This document shows positions 26,299-35,298 of a stretch of DNA of 35,749 bases, piece by piece; the stretch's first letter is position 1; each line of letters starts with the position of its first letter. The notes beneath the pieces are model-generated. The model made no database searches. It was not told the origin of the DNA and worked only from the letters and a program-made list of their open reading frames with translations. The stretch is taken from NCBI GenBank assembly GCA_004213645.1, contig SGZF01000009.1:1-35749 (forward strand), written 5' to 3'. The stretch comes from Flavobacteriales bacterium. Lineage in GTDB: Bacteria > Bacteroidota > Bacteroidia > Flavobacteriales > Flavobacteriaceae. A program made the translations under genes and the position numbers.

Positions 26299-27873
26299 AT
26301 GTCTTCACAAAACCATACTTTTGAACAATTACACTGCAAAGAATATTTAGTTAATGGAAAACTAGAAAAGTGGGAAGGTCCCGTCTCTAATGTATATTCA
26401 ACCATTGATAGTAATCCGAGTACTTCTTATTCTCCAACTCTATTGGGTTCAATTCCTGACATGGACTCAGACTCTGCTATAGAGGCTCTTGAATCTGCTA
26501 AAAATGCTTTTAATCGTGGTCAAGGTAAATGGCCTACAATGAAAGTTATTGATAGGTTAAAATGTATGAAGAGATTTGCTGATAAGATGAAGGACCATAG
26601 GGATCAAGTAGTTGAATTATTAATGTGGGAAATTGGAAAAAACAAATCAGACTCTGAAAAAGAATTTGATAGAACTGTGAAATATATTTATGATACAATT
26701 GACGAGTATAAAAATATTGACAGATCATCCTCAAGGTTTGAGAAAGACTCTGGAATTCACGCTCACATTAGAAGAGGACCTTTGGGTGTCGTATTATGTT
26801 TAGGTCCATATAATTATCCTTTAAATGAAACTTTTTGTCTTCTTATTCCTGCAATTTTAATGGGAAATACTACAATTTTTAAACCTGCAAAACACGGTGT
26901 CTTACTTATTTCACCTTTATTAAAAGCTTTTAAGGAATGTTTCCCTCCAGGTGTTGTAAATATTTTATTCGGTAGGGGTAGAAAAATTTGCCCACCTATA
27001 ATGAAAACTGGTTATGTAGATGTTTTAGCTTTAATTGGACATAGTTCGTCTGCTGTTGCTTTACAAGATCAACATCCAAATAAAAATAGACTTAGATTAG
27101 TACTTGGATTAGAAGCAAAAAATCCTGCTATTATTCTACCTGATGCTGATTTAGATTTAACGATTCAAGAATGTATTTCAGGTTCTTTATCATATAATGG
27201 CCAAAGATGTACTGCCCTTAAAGTACTTTATGTTCATGAATCTATTGCTGATGAGTTTAACAAAAGATTCTCTAAAGCCGTTGATAATCTTAAATTTGGT
27301 ATGCCTTGGGAAGATTCTTTTCTAACGCCACTTCCTGAACCCTCGAAACCAGAGTATATTAGAGGTTTGATAGATGATGCTGTATCAAAAGGTGCTAATA
27401 TAATAAACAGTAAGGGTGGTGAATTGTCGGATAACTATTGCTATCCAGCAGTTCTATATCCAGTTAATAACACAATGAAAGTATTCGAAGAAGAACAATT
27501 TGGTCCAGTTGTTCCAATTATTCCGTTTAATGATATAGATAAGCCTTTAGGTGATATGGCTAATTCTGAATATGGTCAACAGGTTAGTTTATTTGGAACT
27601 GATACAAAGAAGATTGGTCCTTTAATTGATACACTTGCTAATTTAGTCTGTAGAGTAAATCTAAATAGCTCTTGTCAAAGAGGTCCTGATATTTACCCTT
27701 TTACTGGTAGAAAAAACTCTGCAGTTAGCACATTAAGTGTTCATGATGCCCTAAGAGCCTTCTCTATTAGAACATTTGTTGCTTCAAAGGACAATATTCA
27801 TAATAACAGAATATTAAAAAAACTTTTAGATTCAAATGATTCTAACTTTATCTCAACTGACTATATACTTTAG
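26299..27873 (+). CDS. GapN-like aldehyde dehydrogenase (NADP-dependent glyceraldehyde-3-phosphate dehydrogenase-like)
   Basis: A 524-residue ALDH-superfamily protein. It has the cofactor loop [19 protein letters not shown], nucleophile Cys in [10 protein letters not shown] (C304), [13 protein letters not shown], and a C-terminal [18 protein letters not shown] close to that of non-phosphorylating GAPDH (GapN), which makes 3-phosphoglycerate and NADPH. Oddly, the ELGGK motif reads LGLEAKNP: by spacing from the cysteine, the general-base Glu position is Gly270, with a Glu two residues later (E272). Activity or specificity may therefore differ from classical GapN. It is the last gene of the ilv operon (5 bp after ilvA) and overlaps the convergent leuB 3' end by 4 bp. 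Supplying NADPH for IlvC is an attractive but untested idea. Confidence 0.78.
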   Translation: MSSQNHTFEQLHCKEYLVNGKLEKWEGPVSNVYSTIDSNPSTSYSPTLLGSIPDMDSDSAIEALESAKNAFNRGQGKWPTMKVIDRLKCMKRFADKMKDHRDQVVELLMWEIGKNKSDSEKEFDRTVKYIYDTIDEYKNIDRSSSRFEKDSGIHAHIRRGPLGVVLCLGPYNYPLNETFCLLIPAILMGNTTIFKPAKHGVLLISPLLKAFKECFPPGVVNILFGRGRKICPPIMKTGYVDVLALIGHSSSAVALQDQHPNKNRLRLVLGLEAKNPAIILPDADLDLTIQECISGSLSYNGQRCTALKVLYVHESIADEFNKRFSKAVDNLKFGMPWEDSFLTPLPEPSKPEYIRGLIDDAVSKGANIINSKGGELSDNYCYPAVLYPVNNTMKVFEEEQFGPVVPIIPFNDIDKPLGDMANSEYGQQVSLFGTDTKKIGPLIDTLANLVCRVNLNSSCQRGPDIYPFTGRKNSAVSTLSVHDALRAFSIRTFVASKDNIHNNRILKKLLDSNDSNFISTDYIL

Positions 27874-28940
27874 TTGTTTTGAATAAATTTTACAATATAG
27901 TCGCCAACCTCATTTGTTGAGTATGCCTTTTCGTCTTTATTTACTAAATCAGATGTCTTAAATCCGTTTAAAAGTGAACTTTCAACAGCATTGTTGATAA
28001 GACTAGACTCATCTTTTAAATTATATGTAAAGTCTAACATCATCGAAAGTGATAGAATAGAAGCGATTGGATTGGCTATTTTCTTTCCCGTAGCTTCAGG
28101 GTAGGAACCATGGATTGGTTCGTAAACTGCATTTTTTGATCCAACTGATGCTGAAGGCATTAATCCCATTGATCCTGATATAACTGAAGCTTCATCTGTA
28201 AGTATATCTCCAAAAAGATTTGACGTTATTAAAACGTCATATGAACTAGGCCATTGAATAAGTCTCATAGCAACAGCATCAACAAATTCATATGTAACAG
28301 TTACCTCAGGATAATCTTTTTCCATTGATTGGACAGTCTCTCTCCAAAGTCTAGACGTTTCAAGAATATTAGCCTTATCAACACAACAAAGTTTTTTTGA
28401 TCTTTTTTGGGCATATTCAAATCCCATTTTTGCAATTCTTATTATTTCATCTCTTGAGTATTGACATGTATCAAATGCATAATTATCATTATTTTTTCTA
28501 CCTCTTTCTCCAAAATAAATCCCTCCTGTTAATTCTCTGACAAATAGTATATCAGTACCAGTTATCCTTTCTTCTTTAATTGGTGACATATTTAGAAGTG
28601 AATCAAAGACTACAGTCGGCCTTAAATTTGCGAAAAGCCCAAGTTTTCTTCTCATTTCAAGTAAACCTTGTTCAGGTCTTATTTTAGCTTTTGGGTCATT
28701 ATCATATTTTGGATCTCCGATTGCACCAAATAAAACGGCATCTGACTTTAAGCACAGATCATGAGTTTCAACTGGGTATGGATCACCGAAGTTATCTATA
28801 GCAATAGCACCAACTAAGCCTTCATTCATTTCAACCTTATGATTAAATTTTTTTGCAATACAATTAAGAACTTTTATAGACTCATTTGTAACTTCAGGTC
28901 CAATTCCATCTCCTGCAAGGACAGCTATTTTTAATTTCAT
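27870..28940 (-). CDS. leuB: 3-isopropylmalate dehydrogenase
   Basis: A 356-residue NAD-dependent decarboxylating dehydrogenase of leucine synthesis. The N-terminus is [18 protein letters not shown]; the substrate site includes [21 protein letters not shown], the [12 protein letters not shown] loop and a [14 protein letters not shown] block; metal ligands lie in [19 protein letters not shown], and the NAD loop is [18 protein letters not shown]. Arg-rich [11 protein letters not shown] with LLEMR distinguishes it from isocitrate dehydrogenase. It closes the leu operon, 2 bp after the second isopropylmalate-synthase-like gene. The same enzyme would serve a citramalate route to 2-oxobutanoate if one operates. 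Confidence 0.96.
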   Translation of the reverse strand: MKLKIAVLAGDGIGPEVTNESIKVLNCIAKKFNHKVEMNEGLVGAIAIDNFGDPYPVETHDLCLKSDAVLFGAIGDPKYDNDPKAKIRPEQGLLEMRRKLGLFANLRPTVVFDSLLNMSPIKEERITGTDILFVRELTGGIYFGERGRKNNDNYAFDTCQYSRDEIIRIAKMGFEYAQKRSKKLCCVDKANILETSRLWRETVQSMEKDYPEVTVTYEFVDAVAMRLIQWPSSYDVLITSNLFGDILTDEASVISGSMGLMPSASVGSKNAVYEPIHGSYPEATGKKIANPIASILSLSMMLDFTYNLKDESSLINNAVESSLLNGFKTSDLVNKDEKAYSTNEVGDYIVKFIQNN

Positions 28941-28942
28941 AT

Positions 28943-30457
28943 TTATTGTGTGTTTAACATTTTTTCAGTTGCTTTAATTGCAGCAACAGTTTGATCAGTA
29001 TCTAGACCTCTTGTTTTGAATTTTTTAGAACCAGTATCCCATGTGATTGTAGTTTCACAAAACGCATCTGAATCACTGCCTGGAGGGATTCTAACTGCAT
29101 AATCAATTAATTTTGGAAGATATCTTTTCTGATTAGAATATATTTTTTTAAGTGCATTCATAAAAGCATCAAATTGACCATCACCAGAACAACTTTCTTG
29201 AAAAAGTTTATTATTAATTATTAAAGATAATGAGGCAGAAGGTCTAAGTGTTTTAGCATGAGTTAACACATACGACTCAATAATTATATTCTTCTTTTTT
29301 TCGGGATAATCTAAAACATCACTAATTATGTATGGTAAGTCTTCAATTGTTACTTTTTCTTTTTTATCTCCAAGTTCAATTACTTTAGATGTCACTATAC
29401 CTAATTCTTCATCATTTATTTTAATACCCAATTCGTCTAGATTTTTTTTGATATTAGCTTTTCCAGAAGTTTTTCCTAATGCATATTTTCTTTTCCTTCC
29501 AAATCTACTCGGTTTTAAGTTATTATAATAAAGGTTTTTTTTGTTGTCTCCATCAGCGTGAACTCCAGCAGTTTGTGTAAACACATTTTCACCTACTATA
29601 GGTTTATTAGACGAAACTGTCTGACCTGAAAAAGTTGATATTAGCTTACTAGCTTTAAATAAATTTTTTTCATCTACATTAATCTTAATATCTGGTAGAA
29701 AATCTTTAATTGCAGCTACAGCACTTGAAAGTGGCGTGTTTCCAGCTCTTTCTCCCATTCCGTTAATTGTTAAATGTAGCCCATCACAACCGGCTCTAAT
29801 TGCCTCCATTGAATTACCAACACTAAGATCATAATCATTATGACCATGGAAATCAATATGAAAATCTGGAAACTTTGTTTTTATTTCACTTAAAAATTCA
29901 AAGGTTTCGTAATGAGTTAAAATTCCCAATGTGTCAGGCAGTAGAATTCTTTTTATTTTTTGACTGTATAAAAAATTTAAAAAATCCATTACGAATTCTC
30001 TACTATTTTTCATGCCATTACTCCAATCTTCAAGGTATACATTAGTCTCAATTGAATTCTTTTCTGCAGTTTGAATTATTTCTTCAATATCTTTAAAATG
30101 ATCAGAAGGTGTTTTTTTTAATTGATGTTTAAGATGATTTAGTGAACCTTTAGTAAGAAGATTTTGAACAACACATCCAGACTTTAATAACCAATTGATT
30201 GATTCTCCTTTATCTAAAAAAGTAAGAACTTCAATTTTTTTTATTTTATTATTCTTATTTGCCCAGTTAGTAATTTGTTTAACTGAATCAAGCTCTCCAT
30301 CAGATACTCTAGCAGAGGCTACTTCAATTCTATCTATATTTAGTTCCTCTATAAGAAGTTTAGCAATTGTTAATTTTTCTTTTGGTGAGTAGGATACTCC
30401 TGATGTTTGTTCACCATCTCTAAGAGTGGTATCCATTATTTCTATAAATCGAGACAT
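28943..30457 (-). CDS. Second isopropylmalate/citramalate synthase-like protein with regulatory domain
   Basis: A 504-residue acyltransferase of the DRE-TIM (isopropylmalate, citramalate, homocitrate synthase) family. The catalytic barrel has [12 protein letters not shown] (9-20), LLPDTLG, FHGHNDYDLSVGNSMEA with the metal-binding histidines, and GMGERAGNTPL. After a linker (KRKYALGKTSGKANI), residues from about 385 form the LeuA dimer/regulatory domain (HAKTLRPSASLSLII, SGDGQFDAFMNALKKI). It sits between leuD (1 bp overlap, TAATG) and leuB (2 bp gap). Because leuA is also present, this may be a citramalate synthase making 2-oxobutanoate from pyruvate, or a feedback-regulated isopropylmalate synthase. 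Similar proteins occur in many flavobacteria; the substrate cannot be settled by eye. Confidence 0.82.
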   Translation of the reverse strand: MSRFIEIMDTTLRDGEQTSGVSYSPKEKLTIAKLLIEELNIDRIEVASARVSDGELDSVKQITNWANKNNKIKKIEVLTFLDKGESINWLLKSGCVVQNLLTKGSLNHLKHQLKKTPSDHFKDIEEIIQTAEKNSIETNVYLEDWSNGMKNSREFVMDFLNFLYSQKIKRILLPDTLGILTHYETFEFLSEIKTKFPDFHIDFHGHNDYDLSVGNSMEAIRAGCDGLHLTINGMGERAGNTPLSSAVAAIKDFLPDIKINVDEKNLFKASKLISTFSGQTVSSNKPIVGENVFTQTAGVHADGDNKKNLYYNNLKPSRFGRKRKYALGKTSGKANIKKNLDELGIKINDEELGIVTSKVIELGDKKEKVTIEDLPYIISDVLDYPEKKKNIIIESYVLTHAKTLRPSASLSLIINNKLFQESCSGDGQFDAFMNALKKIYSNQKRYLPKLIDYAVRIPPGSDSDAFCETTITWDTGSKKFKTRGLDTDQTVAAIKATEKMLNTQ

Positions 30458-31053
30458 TAGTATCTATCTTTATTTGCAAATGTAGATATTTCTTCTTTTT
30501 TATTTAGTAAATAGTCAATATCATCAAACCCGTTGGACATATTACTTTTTTTGTAAACACTAATTTTAAATTTTTCCTTTTTATGTGAGTCTTTAATTTG
30601 GAATACTTGGTCTACAAGATTAACTTCAAAAATGCTATTGGGATCATTATCTATTTCACTAAATATATCTAAAAGAAATGAATCAGATACTTGAACAGGA
30701 AGTACTCCAATATTTAAGCAATTATTTTTAAAAATATCTGCAAAGAAACTAGACACCACAGCTCTAAAACCATAGTCATATATTGCCCAGACTGCATGTT
30801 CTCTAGAAGATCCGCATCCAAAATTTTTACCTGCAACTAATATTTTACCTTTATAATTTTTATTATTTAATGGAAATGAATCTATTTTTGAACCATCTGA
30901 ATTAAATCGCCAATCTCTAAATAAATTATCACCAAAACCTTTTCTTTCGGTAGCTTTTAAAAATCTAGCTGGAATTATTTGATCTGTATCTACATTGTCA
31001 ATGTTAACCGGAACAGCAGAACTACTTAATATTTTAAATTTATCGTAAGCCAT
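30457..31053 (-). CDS. leuD: 3-isopropylmalate dehydratase small subunit
   Basis: A 198-residue swivel-domain partner of LeuC that isomerises 2- to 3-isopropylmalate. Diagnostic blocks are NVDTDQIIPARFLKATERKG, ILVAGKNFGCGSSREHAVWA and FADIFKNNCLNIGVLP. The length is usual for the two-subunit bacterial enzyme. It begins 2 bp after leuC and its stop overlaps the next ATG by one base, giving tight stoichiometric coupling within the leu operon. Confidence 0.96.
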   Translation of the reverse strand: MAYDKFKILSSSAVPVNIDNVDTDQIIPARFLKATERKGFGDNLFRDWRFNSDGSKIDSFPLNNKNYKGKILVAGKNFGCGSSREHAVWAIYDYGFRAVVSSFFADIFKNNCLNIGVLPVQVSDSFLLDIFSEIDNDPNSIFEVNLVDQVFQIKDSHKKEKFKISVYKKSNMSNGFDDIDYLLNKKEEISTFANKDRY

Positions 31054-31055
31054 TT

Positions 31056-32447
31056 TTATATAATTTCTCTTGGGTCTGTAATTTCACCTTTTATAGCAGT
31101 TGCAGCAGCAACCAAAGGACTAGCCAATAGTGTTCTAGCTCCAGGTCCTTGTCTTCCCTCAAAATTTCTATTAGTAGTACTAACTGCATATTTACCTTTT
31201 GGTATTTTATCATCATTCATAGCTAAACAGGCAGAACAACCAGGTTCTCTAAGTTTAAACCCTGATTCAGTCAGTATATCAAATATTCCTTCATCCTTAA
31301 TACTTTTGAGAACTTTATGTGATCCAGGGACAAGCCATGCATCAATATTCTCAGATTTTCTTTTACCTTTAATTACACTTGCAAAAGTTCTAAAGTCTTC
31401 AATTCTCCCGTTTGTGCAACTGCCTAGAAACACATAATCAATTTTTTTACCAATCATTTTATCTCCCTCATTAAAATCCATGTAATCTAAAGCTTTTTTA
31501 TATGAAGATTTTGAATCTGATTCTTTAGCTTTTGGAATTGACTTTGATATTGGTATTGCCATTCCAGGATTAGTACCATATGTTATCATTGGTTCAATTT
31601 CTTCACCCTTAAAGTGATATTCCTTGTCAAAGAGCGCATCTTCATCTGACTTTAATGTTGACCAATAGCTTACAGCTTTTTCCCATTCTTTATCTTTTGG
31701 AGCAAACTCTCTACCTTTCATATAATCAAATGTCTTTTTATCGGGGGCAATCATCCCACCTCTAGCTCCCATCTCTATGCTTAAATTACAAACAGTCATC
31801 CTTCCCTCCATAGACATCTCATTGAAAACATTTCCAGAATACTCAACAAAATAGCCGGTAGCACCTGATGATGATAATTTAGAGATTATATATATTGCAA
31901 CATCTTTTGGAGTTACATTAGCACTTAGTTTACCATCTACATTAATTCTCATTTTCATTGGCTTTTGCTGCATAATTGATTGACATGCAAGTACCATTTC
32001 TACTTCAGATGTCCCTATTCCAAAAGCAATAGCTCCAAACGCACCATGAGTTGACGTATGGGAGTCTCCGCATACAATAGTTAAGCCTGGATGAGTAATT
32101 CCATTCTCGGGTCCAATCACATGAACTATTCCATTCTTTTTATGACCAAGACCCCAAAATTCAATACCATGTTCATTACAGTTTTTTTCCAAAGTTTTTA
32201 CTTGCACTGCAGAAAGCATATCTTTAATAGGTAGGTGTTGATTGATGGTAGGAGTATTATGGTCAGCTGTTGCAAAAGTTCTTTCGGGATACATTACTTT
32301 TAAACCTCTATCTTTAAGACCTACAAAAGCTACAGGACTAGTTACTTCATGTATAAAATGTTTGTCAATAAATAAAACATCTGGACCATCATCAATTTTC
32401 TCAATTACATGCTTGTCCCAGACTTTATCAAAAAGTGTATTACTCAT
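31056..32447 (-). CDS. leuC: 3-isopropylmalate dehydratase large subunit
   Basis: A 463-residue aconitase-family subunit carrying a [4Fe-4S] cluster. Cluster cysteines are C344 (GSCTNGR), C404 and C407 ([10 protein letters not shown]). Other hallmarks are ATADHNTPT, the [21 protein letters not shown] block and [10 protein letters not shown]. Length equals E. coli LeuC (466) closely. The start overlaps the end of leuA by 8 bp and leuD follows 2 bp downstream. It could also process citramalate if the neighbouring paralogue makes it, since LeuCD does so in bacteria with the citramalate pathway. Confidence 0.96.
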   Translation of the reverse strand: MSNTLFDKVWDKHVIEKIDDGPDVLFIDKHFIHEVTSPVAFVGLKDRGLKVMYPERTFATADHNTPTINQHLPIKDMLSAVQVKTLEKNCNEHGIEFWGLGHKKNGIVHVIGPENGITHPGLTIVCGDSHTSTHGAFGAIAFGIGTSEVEMVLACQSIMQQKPMKMRINVDGKLSANVTPKDVAIYIISKLSSSGATGYFVEYSGNVFNEMSMEGRMTVCNLSIEMGARGGMIAPDKKTFDYMKGREFAPKDKEWEKAVSYWSTLKSDEDALFDKEYHFKGEEIEPMITYGTNPGMAIPISKSIPKAKESDSKSSYKKALDYMDFNEGDKMIGKKIDYVFLGSCTNGRIEDFRTFASVIKGKRKSENIDAWLVPGSHKVLKSIKDEGIFDILTESGFKLREPGCSACLAMNDDKIPKGKYAVSTTNRNFEGRQGPGARTLLASPLVAAATAIKGEITDPREII

Positions 32448-33600
32448 ATTTAATATTTTTATTTTGGAGCATTATTGGAAAATCCAATTCTGACACCTCT
32501 TTCTTTTGATCGGCAATAATTAAAAATTCACTGTACACATCATCTAACTGCTTTTTGGATAGATTAACACCAAACTCCTTCATTCTAAAAGCTAAAGCTG
32601 CTCTTCCACTTCTTGCCGTAAGTACAATTGATGACTTATCAACACCTACATCGAATGGGTCAATTATTTCATAAGTCTCTCTTTTTTTTATTACTCCATC
32701 TTGATGGATTCCCGAGCTATGAGCAAAAGCATTAGATCCAACTATGGCCTTATTTGGTTGAACTGGCATTCCCATTAACTCAGAAACTTTTTGACTAATC
32801 TCATTTAAAAGTCTTGAATTAATATTTGTATCCAAGTTTAGGTCAGAATGTTGTCTTAAAATCATAACAACTTCCTCTAATGAAGTGTTTCCTGCTCTTT
32901 CACCAATTCCATTAATTGTGCACTCGATTTGTCTTGCACCGCTTAAAACTCCGTATATTGAGTTAGCAGTTGCTAGACCAAGATCATTATGACAATGACA
33001 GGATACAGTAACTTTATCTATCCCACTAACATTGTCAATCAGAAACTTAATTTTTTGACCATATTCGTAAGGAAGACAATATCCGGTTGTATCAGGTATG
33101 TTTAAAACTGTTGCACCAGATTTTATTACTTCCTCACAAACTTTAGCGAGGAATTCATTATCAGTTCTTCCAGCATCTTCAGCGTAAAATTCTACATCTT
33201 CAACATATTTTTTAGCATGGCTAACAGATTTTTTAGCTAACTTGATTATCGAATCTTTGTTTGAATTAAATTTATGTTTTATATGAATTTCTGAAGTCCC
33301 AATACCAGTATGGATTCTAGGTTTTTTTGCATATTTTAGTGATTCAGCTGCAACATCAATATCTTTTTCGTTTGCGCGACTTAATGCACAAACAGAAGCA
33401 TTTTTGATAATTTTAGAAATTTCTACAACAGATTTAAAGTCCCCGGGACTAGAAATAGGAAATCCAGCTTCAATAATATCAACCCCAAGAGAATCAATTT
33501 TTTCAGCTAAAATTAATTTACTTTTGGTGTCAAGTTTACATCCAGGAACTTGTTCACCATCTCGTAAAGTAGTATCAAATATTTTTACCTGGTTTTTCAT
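32440..33600 (-). CDS. leuA: 2-isopropylmalate synthase, short form without regulatory domain
   Basis: A 386-residue enzyme condensing acetyl-CoA with 2-oxoisovalerate, the first leucine-specific step. The barrel shows [75 protein letters not shown] and [13 protein letters not shown]. The protein ends about where classical LeuA (about 515 residues) would start its regulatory domain, so leucine feedback through that domain is not expected here. It is the first gene of the leu operon and overlaps leuC by 8 bp. The second, regulated paralogue lies three genes downstream. Confidence 0.93.
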   Translation of the reverse strand: MKNQVKIFDTTLRDGEQVPGCKLDTKSKLILAEKIDSLGVDIIEAGFPISSPGDFKSVVEISKIIKNASVCALSRANEKDIDVAAESLKYAKKPRIHTGIGTSEIHIKHKFNSNKDSIIKLAKKSVSHAKKYVEDVEFYAEDAGRTDNEFLAKVCEEVIKSGATVLNIPDTTGYCLPYEYGQKIKFLIDNVSGIDKVTVSCHCHNDLGLATANSIYGVLSGARQIECTINGIGERAGNTSLEEVVMILRQHSDLNLDTNINSRLLNEISQKVSELMGMPVQPNKAIVGSNAFAHSSGIHQDGVIKKRETYEIIDPFDVGVDKSSIVLTARSGRAALAFRMKEFGVNLSKKQLDDVYSEFLIIADQKKEVSELDFPIMLQNKNIKYE

Positions 33601-33712
33601 TAGATACTAAATTATTACTTATAATAGTGATACATAAAAAAAAGTATATTAATTTTACAATGTTCGATAATTACTATTTTATTTTAAATAACTGTATATG
33701 AACATTTTATAT

Positions 33713-33720
33713 CAAAATTA
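33713..33720 (-). promoter_or_regulatory. Candidate -7 box upstream of leuA
   Basis: Minus-strand TAATTTTG fits the TAnnTTTG consensus. It lies 112 bp before the leuA ATG and would leave a leader of about 105 nt. That leader contains no leucine-rich reading frame or strong hairpin. A partial TTG element lies about 17 bp further upstream, inside the start of the opposite gene. In DNA this AT-rich the box may be chance. Confidence 0.25.
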
Positions 33721-33726
33721 AATACA

Positions 33727-35298
33727 ATGACTAATCAATTAAAAGATAATCTGTTTGTGTTAATAAAATCATTAACAAAGTCAGAAAAGAGACAATTTAA
33801 ACTTTATGTTGGTAGGATGGAATCAAATGAAGATTCAAAGTTCTTAAAACTATTTAATCTTCTTGATAAAATGAAACTATATAATGAGGATTTAATAATT
33901 AGGAAAAAAATCGTATCAAAACTTCAACTTTCAAATCTAAAAGCACATCTTTACAGACAAATTCTTATAAGTTTGAGATTAAATCCTCAACACAGAAATG
34001 TAAAGCTTCATATTAGAGGGCAACTTGACTTTGCAACAATACTTTATCAAAAAGGTTTATACAAACAAAGTCTTAAGATTCTTGATAAGGCAAAATCTTT
34101 TGCTTTAAAATATGATGAGAATGCATCTGCATATGAAATTGTCGAATTTGAGAAGCTTATTGAGTCATTATATGTTACAAGAAGTCTAAGTAATAGAACC
34201 CAAGAACTTACTACACAAACAAATCATTTAAGAGAACAAAATGAAATTTATAGCAGCCTCTCAAATATTTCTTTACAATTATATGAAAAGCTTATAAAAG
34301 CAGGCTATGCTAAAAGCGATAAAGAGTCCAAGGAAATTAAAAAATTTTTCGATCAAAAAATTAAAAATTTTAAACTGAAAGAGTTAGGTTTTCGTGAAAC
34401 ACTAATATATTATCAGATATGGGTTTGGTATAGTTTATTAACACAAGACTTCTTATCAAGCTATAAATATGCTTCAAAGTGGATTGATACATTTGATAAA
34501 ATGCCAGAGATGATAAGTATCCACCCAGTTTTCTATTTAAAAGGTTACAATTTTTTACTTGAAGCACTTGCATTAATTAAATATCCATCAAAATTTAAAA
34601 ATCGTTTAAATAATCTAATAAATGTAGTGGAGAGCAAAACATTTCCCAAAAATCAAAATTTGAATGCTTTAATTTTTATTTATAAGTATAATAATCTTTT
34701 TAATCTTTTCATTTTAGAGGGAGAATTTAAAGAATCAATTAAAATTATACCTGAAGTTTTGGATGGTATAGAAAAAAATAAAAATTTTATTGATCATCAC
34801 CATATAATGCTTCTTTATTATAAAATTGCTTGTATGTATTTTACAGTTGCTGATTTTGATAATTCTATAAAATATTTAGGTATAATTATGAAGAACAAAA
34901 ATATTAAAATGAGAGAGGACCTTCAATGTTTTACAAGAATTTTAAATCTAATTGCACACTGGGAGGCAGGTTATGATTATAATCTTGATAAAATCATAAG
35001 AGAAACTTATAATTATCTTGACAGAATGAATGACTTACATGAAGTTCAAAAGACAATATTGAAAAATCTAAATGGTTTAGAAAACATATATCCTGGAGAA
35101 ATTAAAGGCTTTTTGAGAAATCTTCATAAAGAACTCAAAAAGTATGAAGACGATCCATATGAAAAAAGAGCTTTTCTCTACTTAGATATAATATCTTGGC
35201 TGGAAAGTAAAATAAGTAGTGATCCTCTTCAGAATATTATAAAAAGAAAGTCTTTACTTATTAATAGGAAGGAGAAACGTTCCATAAACCTCTCATAG
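33727..35298 (+). CDS. Uncharacterised helical-repeat-like protein
   Basis: A 523-residue soluble protein of unknown function. There is no signal peptide or membrane segment. It is strongly basic and rich in Lys, Leu, Asn and Ile, with long predicted helices. The N-terminus (KDNLFVLIKSLTKSEKRQFK) and the stretch ending LKAHLYRQILISLRLNP look like the conserved heads of similar hypothetical proteins I recall in flavobacteria. Periodic helix pairs such as LYQKGLYKQSLKILDKAKSF resemble TPR or solenoid repeats, though no canonical TPR is certain. It starts at ATG 33727, divergent from leuA. The last 38 bp overlap the convergent pseudouridine synthase gene. No enzymatic motif was recognised. Confidence 0.85.
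   Translation: MTNQLKDNLFVLIKSLTKSEKRQFKLYVGRMESNEDSKFLKLFNLLDKMKLYNEDLIIRKKIVSKLQLSNLKAHLYRQILISLRLNPQHRNVKLHIRGQLDFATILYQKGLYKQSLKILDKAKSFALKYDENASAYEIVEFEKLIESLYVTRSLSNRTQELTTQTNHLREQNEIYSSLSNISLQLYEKLIKAGYAKSDKESKEIKKFFDQKIKNFKLKELGFRETLIYYQIWVWYSLLTQDFLSSYKYASKWIDTFDKMPEMISIHPVFYLKGYNFLLEALALIKYPSKFKNRLNNLINVVESKTFPKNQNLNALIFIYKYNNLFNLFILEGEFKESIKIIPEVLDGIEKNKNFIDHHHIMLLYYKIACMYFTVADFDNSIKYLGIIMKNKNIKMREDLQCFTRILNLIAHWEAGYDYNLDKIIRETYNYLDRMNDLHEVQKTILKNLNGLENIYPGEIKGFLRNLHKELKKYEDDPYEKRAFLYLDIISWLESKISSDPLQNIIKRKSLLINRKEKRSINLS

Noticed and set aside
27870-33600. A CRISPR array, mobile element or recent horizontal insertion in the ilv/leu region
   Set aside because: No spaced direct repeats, transposase or terminal inverted repeats were seen, and base composition and gene spacing match the rest of the window.
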